Of a stretch of 64,000 nucleotides of DNA, positions 12,931 through 23,275 are shown one piece after another; positions within the stretch are counted from its first letter, which is position 1, and each line of letters opens with the position of its first letter. Location of the stretch: NCBI GenBank assembly GCA_038087015.1, contig JASBNA010000002.1, positions 62,001 to 126,000 of the forward strand. Direction: 5' to 3'. Both the position numbers and the translations under genes were made by a program. The DNA comes from Cerrena zonata. Taxonomy: Eukaryota; Basidiomycota; Agaricomycetes; Polyporales; Cerrenaceae. Under the pieces are notes generated by a model that was not told the DNA's origin, did not search any database, and saw nothing but the letters and a program-made list of their open reading frames with translations.

Positions 12931-13246
12931 TATCCAGGACTACATGTCTTAAGAAAGAAAATAGCCTTATGCCAACTCCTAGCAGGTCTATTTGAGGTGA
13001 GTCAGTTTTACACATCTGTCAAGTTATGCAGTGTCTGTACAGAGATATTACATAAGCAAGTAAAGCCAAATCATGACGTTGTGAGCTAGGCATCTTGGGA
13101 CACAACACTTAGAGACCTTGTTCACTACATCTGTTTTGGCTTATTGCATATAGACTAATATGCTTACATAATAGCTGAAATAAGCATCCCCTGCAAATTG
13201 AAATTTGAGAACAAGGTATGTTTTGATTATATAATACAGAAAACAT

Positions 13247-13904
13247 ACCATATATGGCAACTCTCTGTCAAAACATAGACTCATATGTTGTTTTCCCTAT
13301 AGCTCTCCTAATTTCTATCCAAACTACATACTTCTTGTAGCTACCAGGTGTCATTTTCTGAGCTCTATCTGATGGTATATACACCACTTCCAATAATATT
13401 GAAAGTAAGTCTCTGTTTCACTTTTTCTCCAAAAACACATATTGTTTAACGTATCTCTCTGTGAATTCTGACCAGATCACCTTTTTTCTACTTCTACTAT
13501 GCTCTATTTCTTAGGCTCTACCTATCAACATTATTTATACAACAATTGAGTGAGGTTAGTTTGCTACAATTTCACATCTTTGCGATTACCAGGGCTCATA
13601 GGGCCAACCCCACTCTAGGGTTCAACAAGCGCCCAGTTTTCCCACACTCAACCCAAATCTCAATTTTGCTCATATCTCAACATTCTCTCTATCAACTCAT
13701 TTTGCTCTTGGAAGTTGACTTATAGTACAAACTTTGAGTTGTTCTGTGGTCAAGTTTTGAGAGCAAAAGATGCAGTGGTTGTGAAGATATGAGATAAACA
13801 AAATTCCCTCTAAACCCTAGACTAGGGCTAGGTAGTGGTTTCGCGTTACGGTACAAGCGCCCCAGCAAAGTTCGGACAAGAAAAACGATACCTTCGTACC
13901 TCAG
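13247..13904 (-). repeat. Repeat E, copy C (inverted, CpG-retaining end)
   Basis: Reverse complement of copies A and B. The end at 13,840-13,904 keeps CGCG, ACGG, GCGC, TCGG and ACGAT where copies A and B have TGTG, ATGG, GTAC, TTGG and ATGAT. The inner part is already partly decayed. Copy C therefore preserves the older, unmutated form of this repeat. Confidence 0.8.
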
Positions 13905-13910
13905 GAATCG

Positions 13911-14230
13911 TAATGGTATGCTCTCTGTATTACATAAGCGATAATATGGGTTTCACTTTGCTGGTTGGCGCTTAATACTGGCTATTATATAATCATATTA
14001 GTCCATATGTGGGTCTATTACAAACAAATATAAATAAATAATGACATAGTTAACTAAGCACCTAAAGTAATAACCTCAAAGCACCTAGTTAACTACATCA
14101 TTATTTCTGTAATAGACCCACATATGGACTAATATGATTATATAATAGCCAGTATTAAGTGCCAACCAGCAAAGTGAAACCCATATTATCGCTTATGTAA
14201 TACAGAGAGCATACCATATATAGTAGTGTT
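13911..14230. repeat. Second small palindrome (repeat E terminal hairpin)
   Basis: Arms of about 150 bp meet near 14,072. The left arm (ATGGTATGCTCTCTG..GGTCTATTAC) mirrors the right arm (GTAATAGACCCAC..AGAGAGCATACCA). The left arm plus hairpin is the same sequence as 27,006-27,205. The right arm lacks the ATAAATAAATAAT segment next to the hairpin. Confidence 0.75.
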
Positions 14231-16865
14231 CTGCTGAAACATATCCTCCATATGTTCTTTTCCCCATAGCTCCCCCAGTTTCTATCCAAACCACATGCTT
14301 CCTTTTGCTACCAGGCTCCATTTCTCGGGCTCTATCCAATGGTGTCCACACCACCACCAATAAGGTTCAAAAACATACCCAATTCCGCTTTTTCTCCTAA
14401 AATATATCTCATTGGCCTTATATCTCTCCCAGTTTCTATCCAAATCACCTACTTTCTGTTCCTACCATGCTTTATTTTCTGAGCTCTTTTTACTGGTGCT
14501 TTTTATTTGTCCCTATCTCTTACCCTCCACTATTATAACATTATTATTTGATTAAACCTGTAATTTCTACTTTATAAATCTGAAAAGTGATATTTAAGAT
14601 AGTGATCTGCAGGCTAAGGCTTGAGCTCTTCAAAGCTTCAAGCCTGATCTACTATAGGCCTCACCAAGCCCAGCCTTCTGTATAGCTTATAAGGGCTTAT
14701 TGGATAGACTTTGATGTTAGACTGGCCTTTATAAGTTATTAAGCTCAGACTTAATTGAAGTTTTAATCAATCATTGGCCACATACATTTTATTGACTATT
14801 AACTGCATGCACCCTATTGATATCTATATTCAAGATATTATTTCCATTATCAATTCATATTCTCAGCTTTGATCTAATTCTCAAGATAGCAATATCTCTT
14901 CTCTTTGTCTCAGTTAGCTATAAAACACATCACTATAATCTATAGTTCAAGAAATAAACCTACCTCTCTTATCACTATATTTACATATTCAGTTTACCAC
15001 TGCAAACTAACTGAGAAATTATATGATCCAAATAATTATAGAAAGCTTAAGCTTATTATTTTTTATTAGCATAAAACTTGATCTCTTGCATGTACAGAGA
15101 TGGCACAACTAGCTATATCTACCAATAGTGCTTATCAATCAAGGTTTTCTTCTTTCATTGTAGCTGTCTCTTCTTTCATTTTAACAGCAATCTCTTTAAT
15201 TTTAACTTTAGCTTTACAAAGCTTTTTAGCCTCTATTTTTCTAAGCTTTTCAATAGCAATAATCTTAGACAATGACTCAGATGATCCCAAATCTAATAAC
15301 AATATAGAGCTTGTTTATTCTCATACATTCTTTTCAAATTAATGCTAATAACTAATACTTATTACAGAAAATAAAAATTGGGTATGATAGAAGATAAGTT
15401 TGGGACTTATTATATTTTGAAGATGATAAATCTGGATCTGAAAACAATGCAGATAAATCTAAACCAAAAGTTACCTCAACTTTAAAGATGTGAAAGTGAA
15501 AGATACCTCAAAAAAGGCAAGATAAATTTTTATTATAATATTACTTTATTAAACTTCTAATAATAATAAAATCATTTATTTAGCAACAAACAAAAGAGAG
15601 AAAAATATAAATCTAGAGCCTGTCAATGAGAAGAGATTTCTCAAAGATATAAATGTTCAGTCCATTAGAACTGATCTTTCAAACTTAAGCTAGCCTAGCC
15701 TTGATATCAACTACTTCTTTGGATCTCAGTTGTGGGTAGTCAGAAAGACTACAGAGTATGTAAAATTTAGCTATAAATATTTCTATTAACTTAGATATTA
15801 TCTGTTACTAATATTATATAGTAAAATAAAAGAACTATAATATCTAGTGACCAATATCTCTATATTATATTATCATCTTGAGACTCATTATATTGTATAT
15901 TTATTTATTTTAAGTTTTATGCTTATTATATAGTCTGATCTCAATTGATAGGATCAGTATCACAAATAAGTCATTGAGAATCACTTTGTGTCCAAATTCT
16001 CTAAAGATATATAGAAGTAAAAGATTGCTCAGCAAATACAAAATGAAATGTCAACAAACTCTCTATCCTCACCTCCAGAATTGCTCAGGATATAAAGCAA
16101 CATACTATATTTTATATGTCATTATCAATCTTTCCATTTAATAGTGCTTCTGATACTCAGTTGTAATGCCAGCTCTTTATCTAGAGATGAAAGATGCTTA
16201 TTTTCAATAACACTATTTGCTCATCTATCGAAAGAATAAAATCTATTATAAGTATTTCTCTATTAAAAAACAAATGATATATCTTGATCTCTCTTTCTCT
16301 AGTATATAAAATATTACAAATATATCTACAACAAAAAGACTTAGACTGTATTAACAGTGTATAAGCAGCCAACTAAGAAGGCCAAGTTATTATATAAGAT
16401 ATCTAATAATGATGAGTTTGAAGATGAAAGACATATTCTGTCTTTCAATCTACTTAAGTTATAGCTCAAAAAATTCAATAACTATCTTAACTTACCAGAA
16501 TTTCTCCTCAAAGGCATGCCTGTGGTTCACTAGTGAGGTGTGAGTAATCTGGATATTATCTTGAAGGATTTTTCCTATTTTTTTTGTGCTTTTTCTTAGT
16601 TGAATGTAATCTAATATCTAGTGTAGGCTGCTATTGCAAGAGACTACCTTTCTATAATGGCATCCTTAGTCTCAAATAAATATGCCTCCTCTTAAGGTGG
16701 GATAATTATTAGCAAATGATGATCATATCTTAAGAGCAATATTGTGGTTTATTTTGTCCATAGCTACTGTTTAGGCTATCAACTAGTATAGATATTCTCA
16801 GAGATAAAAAGGTCACCAAAGGAATTGTATTTTTGCCAGCATTGGCCTATTTCCCAAGTCTCCAT

Positions 16866-16896
16866 CACCAGTTGCCGGTATTACTAGCAACTGGTG
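16866..16896. repeat. Conserved-loop hairpin 2, different stem
   Basis: A perfect 10-bp stem CACCAGTTGC..GCAACTGGTG surrounds the core CGGTATTACTA. The core matches the other hairpins while the outer stem sequence differs and is still fully complementary. It lies 7 bp outside the foldback end. Confidence 0.75.
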
Positions 16897-17138
16897 CCTT
16901 CTTGTTCTCAGTCTACTTGTCCTCGACCCCAGAGGCATTCTCGATCCTTCAGGTACTGAATGCAATTGTTTCTAACTCATTTTTTCTCTAGGTTATGTCT
17001 TTGCATCCTCGCTACAATCCTTGTACACAGGTCCAGATCCTCGTCATCAGGTCCTCTGGTTTTGGATGGGTTGGAAGGATCACCTAGATACATCTCTCTA
17101 TTTCTCATATCTGACTCCTTTTCGATATCTAGAGTCTC

Positions 17139-17570
17139 ACCCCATCAAAGTGCCGGTATCGACTAGCACTTCAACATCGATCAGTGGATCTCGAGTGGAA
17201 TCAGCCCCCATCTCAAAGTTACAACTTCTGTTTCGACTATAATGTCGAAGTGCTGGTATTGACTAGCACTTCAACAACCAGACTTCATGCAATACTACAA
17301 TGTCAAAGTGCCAGTATCAACTAGCATTTTGACTTCTGTAATGGTACCTTGTATAGAATATGACCTGGTATCGACTGGTACTTCAACTTAATCGACCACA
17401 GAGCCTCAAGTGGAATAAGCCCCCATCTCGAAGTTACAACTTATGTTTCAACCATAACGTCAAAGTTACGACTTATGTTTCGACCATAATGTCGAAGTGC
17501 CGGTATTGACTAGCACTTCGACATTGACCGGTGGATCTCAAGTGGAATAAACCCCCATCTTGAGGTTACT
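17139..17570. repeat. Tandem array of hairpin-containing units
   Basis: Imperfect units repeat the order AAGTGCYGGTATYGACTAGC, then ACTTCRACAT, then GTGGATCTCRAGTGGAAT, then CCCCCATCTCRAAGTTACRA, then TGTTTCRACYATAAYGTC. Hairpins are clear at 17,148-17,171, 17,248-17,271, 17,306-17,329 (weakened by one base) and 17,492-17,521 (9-bp stem TCGAAGTGC/GCACTTCGA). A degraded one lies near 17,362. No coding frame spans the array. Confidence 0.7.
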
Positions 17571-17992
17571 AGTTGCTTTAATTCTAATTTTAGTATATAC
17601 TTCTCAATCATTCATTCAATCAAAGTATTTACTGGACAAGTCTAGCCTGTCAACATCGACAGATATAATTTATCCAATAGATATTTTGATCTTTTCATCC
17701 TACCAGGGACTACCAGCATTGTGCCTGTACCTTGTTACTGTGCCTGCCCTGTTTTGTATCTGACTGATACAACTCTGACTAGGCCCTTCGCTCAACAAAG
17801 AACAGGAGATAATAGGATCTGACATATAACCTAATCCCTGCTAACATCCTATTCTATACAATTTACACAGTGAGTTCTTCCTTATTTTCCATCTCTGTGT
17901 TTTCCATCACAATCATGATATTGATGGCACAGCCACTAGATATCTTATAGCAACCATCCTGTCCTACCTCTCTCATATACCACCACCATCCC

Positions 17993-18026
17993 CAAGACTT
18001 GCCGGTATTTACTAGCACTAGTCTTG
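17993..18026. repeat. Conserved-loop hairpin 3, third stem type
   Basis: Stem CAAGACT..AGTCTTG around TGCCGGTATTTACTAGCAC. The core is again conserved and the stem is different but self-complementary. It sits just before the first recognisable coding sequence of the pseudogene at 18,030. Confidence 0.65.
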
Positions 18027-18029
18027 CCC

Positions 18030-20755
18030 CTTCCCAAACTCTCTGAACCACCCAAGTCAGCTTAATCCTCATCACGTCTAGGCACCTCCCCCTCCACTCT
18101 GGGTCCGTGACTTCTGTCATGTCTTTGAGACTGAGCATGCCTTTGTGGTCTCCAATATCAAGTACCTCGCTCCTCAGCCTCCTGGCAACAGAAAGGATTT
18201 AGACCTCAGTGAACCATTTTATCTCGACTTGCTGAAGAAGATGTCCTGGGCCACTGATCGCTTCTGGTATCTTGGCATGCTACCAAAGACACCTTCTCTT
18301 GCCAACGACCTCCTGTTCAAGCCGTTTAATATACCCTTCAACCACTTGCCTATTGAGTGAGTCCAGAGTGGGTACAAACTGAAGGCCGATGTCTGTAAGG
18401 TTTGGGATAACCTTGACCAGCTCCTTCTGTGGACATGTTGAGTTCTCCAGAATGCTTTTTTATGCTTTGCCCCATTACACACCTGTCCTCCACCATCTGT
18501 GGCCTCTGCTAGCTATGGTGATGTCTTTGCAACTGACAATGAAGCCAGATGTTGTGCTCACTGAGTACGTCACTTTCTCCTTGGGTTGCTATGCTATATT
18601 GCAGCATTAATTGCTGCATCATTCTAGGCTGGTACAGCATTTCCTCCTCCTTGGTATCAAGTCCTCAACACCCAGAGGCCACGATGCCCTCCTTTTTGGC
18701 TAGACAAAATCCTCACTAGCCATATTCTCATCGACTTCACTAATGCCCTTCTCCGCCAAGGCCTCTATGGTAACACCCAGGGTAATTAGCAGCTCCTTGA
18801 TTTTCTCTACATTTTCCTTAATGCCAATACCCCTGTCTAGCTTGCATATCCTAAGGGTAGCAAGCCTCCTAGCAATTTGGCTGCTACACTTGCTCCATCA
18901 AAGGAGGCAATCCAATCTGTCCAATGCCAATACCAAATGTCTGCCCCAGGTCCTTCCCGAGCTCCTCCTTAAGAGCTGCAATATGGCTACGATCGTCGAG
19001 GACCTGACTTTGATCCTGATGCATATGACTGGATGTTGAAGGTGAAAGTGGCAGAACAGAAGAAGAAGGAGATAATTGGTCCCCAGGAATTCTTTGAATG
19101 ACATACAGCGGCGAATGCAAAGCAGGACCTGAGCAAGATCTTAGGGGAGCAGCTGGCAACTATGCGAGAATGGGGAAGGTGTCTCTTTGCAAAGTCCAAA
19201 GTGTTTGTCTGGGAGGAGATTGAGGTAGAGCCATGGTTTGTACACAAGCCCATTCCAAAGGCTGATAAAAAGGCTGTCTTCCAAGAATATCAACCGAATC
19301 AGCGAAATTACGATATGTTCACTGATGAATGGGACCTCTTTGACAATATCACGCCCATTGAGAATGCAGAGGACAACTACAACACCACTGAACTTGCACC
19401 AAATGAGTTCCCCCAAGTCCCCCTCCTCCAGCAACTACTACCTCAACTCGAACCTATCACCGCCTATCAAGACACCATTGTTCCCACTCAGGGGGAGTGG
19501 GATGTCCAATATTATACTTGGTCGAGAATGGAGCCTTTCATGTATATTGCTCATTATCATTATGGGATCCAAGGGCTCCCCAAACTCCCTCTGCAGCTCA
19601 ATGTAGCTGTAGATGCATTTTCTATCCCTGCTGGGACAACATTGCTTCTCTGAGCTATGGCACAGAATGCTGCAGTGAAGGAGTTTGAATTTCGGGATCC
19701 TTAGCTCATACAACATCTTGAGAACTTTTGGCAGGCCATCACCAGCAGGCAATAGATGCCTTTGGCTATCTCTGACTGCCATATGAATAGCGAGGCCTTC
19801 AAAAATAAATACAACCAGTGGGGTCACATTATCTGACCATCATTTACTCTAGGGGATAAGCTGCATATAGCACCACATCCAGCACCGCATGTGGCTGGAC
19901 CCTTGCAATATCTTGCCAAACCTCCTTCAAGGAGATACTCCACAGGAGATAGAGACTATCGAATGAGCAGATCATCTGCCAGCTGATGGAGAGAGGGATT
20001 GCATTCAATATCCTCTGGACCAAGGAGCCCACCTCACTCTCAGCTATGAGTTTTGTCCCCCACATATACCAGCTACCAATTTGTGCTGCAAATTATGTCT
20101 TCACAGATGAAGACTACAAGATCTATATCGGTCATCAGCTAGACATTTTGAGCAATCCTGTGGTAGCAAGATATGCCCTTGCTGAAGGTGGCATCACTTG
20201 GCAGCTGGCTCTTGAGTCTAGAGTGTCCCTTGCCAACATTGCCAATGTTGACACTGAGAACATGATCTGCGCATATCAGTGGATCGAGGTGGCACCATAA
20301 ACATATTGTTATTATGAGTTTGTGAATACCAGTATTATGGAATCGATCTGCGGGGTGTACAGAGTCTACACCGGTAAGTTGATCATATTTTGATATTTTT
20401 CTAATACTGATTTTCACACTCTTTGTTTAGGGCATGGGAGGGACCAGACTGCAGATATGTCTTGGTGGCTGAAATCTGCTACTTGGCAAGCCTCTGGGTT
20501 GGACATTGAGCATTGGATGATCTAATGCGAGATTTGGTTCACCAATTATCTTCAGCAAATCCGGGATGGTAAGGCCAAGCCCTACAAGGTCAAAGAATGG
20601 CAGAGGAATCTCAAGTTTAACCAAAAACTCACCGGTTGACTCCATGCCAGCATGGACCAGGTGCCCTACCAACCTGTAAGTTGATATCATAATTTCTGCC
20701 TTTATTCTCTGATTTATATCTTGTTTTCAGGATGACTAGGGTGTAGCATCTTGGG
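18030..20755 (+). pseudogene. Decayed multi-exon gene of unknown family
   Basis: A protein-like plus-strand frame can be followed with scattered stops and shifts through VFETEHAFVVSNIKYLAPQ, ATDRFWYLGMLPKTP, a 163-residue open stretch at 19,162-19,653 (EVEPWFVHKPIPKADKK..) and a clean block at 19,986-20,300 (ERGIAFNILWTKEPTSLS..). Two good introns remain near the end: about 20,375-20,430 and 20,680-20,730, both GTAAGTTGAT..AG. Downstream exons read ADMSWWLKSATWQASGLD and VKEWQRNLKFNQKLTG. No enzyme motif is visible. From memory it resembles a multicopy, uncharacterised Agaricomycete gene family, but I cannot confirm that here. Codon quality and CpG content are better than in the flanking transposons, so inactivation looks relatively recent. 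Confidence 0.65.
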
Positions 20756-20824
20756 GACCCCCCTTTTTTTTATAGGATAAATATTACTCAGCGTAATATA
20801 TCATGTAGGATATTGTTTCTTTTC

Positions 20825-21025
20825 TAAAACAGACATTATTTTTGTATTCAGACATGTTTTCCGTATCTCTTTTTGTTTTGTTTCTCGTATTTCTCAGACT
20901 TTTTTCTTTTTTACTCAGACGTTATTCTTTTTTACTCAGACATTATTCTTGTTTACTCTGACGTTATTTTTTTTTACGCAGACATTATTTTTTTTACTCA
21001 GACATTATTCTTTGCAGACATTAAT
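20825..21025 (+). repeat. Tandem T-rich repeat (about 21 bp unit)
   Basis: TTTACTCAGACATTATTC-like units recur about seven times with drifting T-tract lengths (ACTCAGACGTTATT, ACTCTGACGTTATT, ACGCAGACATTATT). It lies between the pseudogene end and the F-box gene upstream region. The long frames here are repeat artefacts. Confidence 0.7.
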
Positions 21026-21249
21026 CTTCATGTTTCTCCTCTCTCTAACATTATGCTTTACTCAGACAATCTGTGTACAATGTACTACTTTAGAACATTT
21101 GTCAAATTGTATTTTGTATTTGTGTTGCTTGTGACAATGCATCTGGTGAATATATCTGATACAAGTAAATACAAATAAATATAAACAAACATGAGCTGCA
21201 AACTTGATGTGATCATACTCAATCTCTCTTTCCTTCTATATCATTCTTC

Positions 21250-21275
21250 CAAGTGCTGGTATTTACTCACACTTG
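21250..21275. repeat. Conserved-loop hairpin 4, upstream of an F-box gene
   Basis: Stem CAAGTG..CACTTG around CTGGTATTTACTCA. It lies 92 bp upstream of the probable ATG at 21,367. The element at 12,885 lies in a homologous sequence context. Confidence 0.6.
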
Positions 21276-21366
21276 AATCATCCCTCTTTACTTTGCCCCA
21301 CCAAGCTTGGTATGCTCAATTGCCTGGTCCTTCTGGGATACTACTGATATTTTATCTAGCGTTCTA

Positions 21367-23043
21367 ATGCATAACTGTCTCAAGATCGGCGAGCTTTTGC
21401 TTATGATCGCAAGAAACCTCTTGCTCACTGGAGACAAACATGATCTGCTCTCCTTTGTCCTTACCTGCCATATCTTCCTTGGACCAGGGCTGGATGTGTT
21501 ATGGGAGAAAATTGATAGTCCACATCTGTTGCTATCTATTTTTCCAGGCAACTCAATCTCTCTCACTCGCTCGATTGTATCTGGTGCAGTTGAAGAAGAC
21601 AACAAGGATGATGAGCAAGACAATGAAGATGATGAGCAAGATAATGAGGATGATGAGGAAGACAATGAGGATGATGAGGAAGACACTGAGGATTATGAGG
21701 ATGACGAGTGTTATTTACAAGTATACAGTAAGTCCCTTACCTCTAGACAGCCATATCGCTTGCTCATATAATCAACAGTACAAATATGACATTCACGGCA
21801 TACCTGCCCCTGAGGTGTGGACCCGCCTCTTGTTTTATTCCAGACGTATCAGAGAGATATCCTATAAATCAGATTATTGCCAACCATTCCTCGCTCAAAT
21901 CCTTTCCAACAAGCCTTCAGACGTCAACCTTTTCCCCATCCTCCAGAAGTTGAGCTGGAAGAGCAAGAGCAAAGAAGACTGGCCCTCCCTTTCTATCTTC
22001 CTTTCCCCTTCCCTTTCATCCCTCACTGTGTTTTGTCCTGCTGTTGACCAGGCCCTCAACCTCTCCACCATTCCTGGATGTCTGCCAAACCTGAGACGTT
22101 TCAAGCTTAAACATCCTGAGTTAACTCTTGGATATCCCCAGTTCGAGCTTATTGGCAACGCCCTTCTGTCCTTCAAAAGATTGACATACCTCAATCTCAA
22201 CTTTCCCTCCATCAGTATAGCCATGGACTTTAGAGTCCTCATCAGCCTCTCTCAGATCCCAAACCTTACCGAGTTGGCGCTTGGCCTCAGTGTCAAATAC
22301 TTCAACTATCCAGAGATAGTACTCGTAGATGGCTTCAGGTCTTTAGAGGTGCTGAGGTTGATATGGTGGGACAAAACATCTACTGCAACAGTCATTGCTC
22401 TCCTGAAGACCATTGTCAGCCCCACCTTTATCCACCTCAATCTCTACCCCCCGCTGACATAGACCCTACTGACTTCTATCCTCTTTTCAAATTCACAGCT
22501 ATACATTGTGCTCTCATTAGGCTTGAGCTCTCATGCAGTTATCAAATCAAGGATACATCCCCTCCCGAGTACCTGATCCTTAGGCCTGACGTTGCCAGTC
22601 TGCAGCCGCTCTTCTCACTCCCAAAGCTGGAGGAGGTATTCCTCACCGGGTTCTATATAGCCTTTACTGCCTCTCTCCTCGAGACCATGGCTGTTTCTTG
22701 GCCCCAGCTTACAACACTCATCGTCAATCAGTTATGTCAACTTGATGAACCACAGGTCGACATCTTGCATCTCCAACCCCTTGCAACCCATTGTCATCAT
22801 CTCAAGGAGCTTCTCATCCCCTTCATCTCTCCTCATATCACCCTTGACACCATCCCACCTTCCACAATCCGTCCAACCTCTACCGAACGTTTATGTATAT
22901 TTGAAAACTGGACCAAGGTTTCCAATCATTTCATTGCTATAGCTATCTTACATGCAATGTTCGGGGTATTCCATATGCTTCTAGAGAATGAGGGCTGTTG
23001 TGGGAAACTAGGCTTGGCTGCAAAGGAGTTTATGGTCACTTAA
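21367..23043 (+). pseudogene. F-box/LRR protein gene A, one frameshift
   Basis: Exon 1 (21,367-21,720) starts MHNCLKIGELLLMIARNLL and continues LTCHIFLGPGLDVLWEKI, an F-box-like segment of the kind that binds Skp1 in SCF ubiquitin ligases. An acidic tract of EDNEDDE-type repeats follows. An intron of 58 nt (21,721-21,778, GTATAC..CAG) joins in phase 0 to exon 2, which has leucine-rich repeat-like strands (SLSSLTVF, LPNLRRFKL, FKRLTYLNLNF, IPNLTELAL, LPKLEEVFL). Exon 2 changes frame at the C6 run at 22,447-22,452: frame 2 stops at 22,462 while frame 1 continues ADIDPTDFYPLF to 23,043. A one-base change in the C run would join them. It could be a sequencing error rather than a true lesion. Paralogous to the next gene. 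Confidence 0.7.
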
Positions 23044-23275
23044 ATAAGGACAATACTGTAAAGCCTAAAGTGCTTGATGTGGGAATATTTTGCTTAAAAT
23101 GGATCCAGGTCAACAAAGCCAAACAGAAGCTGCAAATCCACCAGCGATCAATATTGTCTTCGCTTTGGACCCTCAGCATTCCACAAACCCACTCTGCTGA
23201 TATATCCTGTGAGTATGACATTTCTCTGGTGTTTAGCTTATTAAACTGACAGTTGCTCTTAGAATATTTCTCACC

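Larger units (their letters stand above)
9471..16858. repeat. Large nested foldback (inverted repeat, arms about 2.7 kb)
   Basis: The left edge reads CTTGGGAAATAGGCCAATG; the right edge reads its reverse complement, ending ..CCTATTTCCCAAG at 16,858. The left arm 9,471-12,285 matches the reverse complement of roughly 14,108-16,858 along its length, for example the block at 10,020-10,200 against 16,160-16,330. The arms have diverged by many single-base changes. Between them lie an extra partial right arm (12,305-12,780), a short piece resembling the region upstream of the F-box gene at 21,367, an inverted copy of repeat E and a second small palindrome. No transposase was seen. It is probably a non-autonomous foldback element plus later insertions. 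Confidence 0.8.

Noticed and set aside
15100..15342. 80-residue frame MAQLAISTNSAYQSRF.. with hydrophobic stretches
   Set aside because: It lies in the foldback right arm; the mirrored copy at 11,050-11,270 is broken, and the sequence is AT-rich with no domain.
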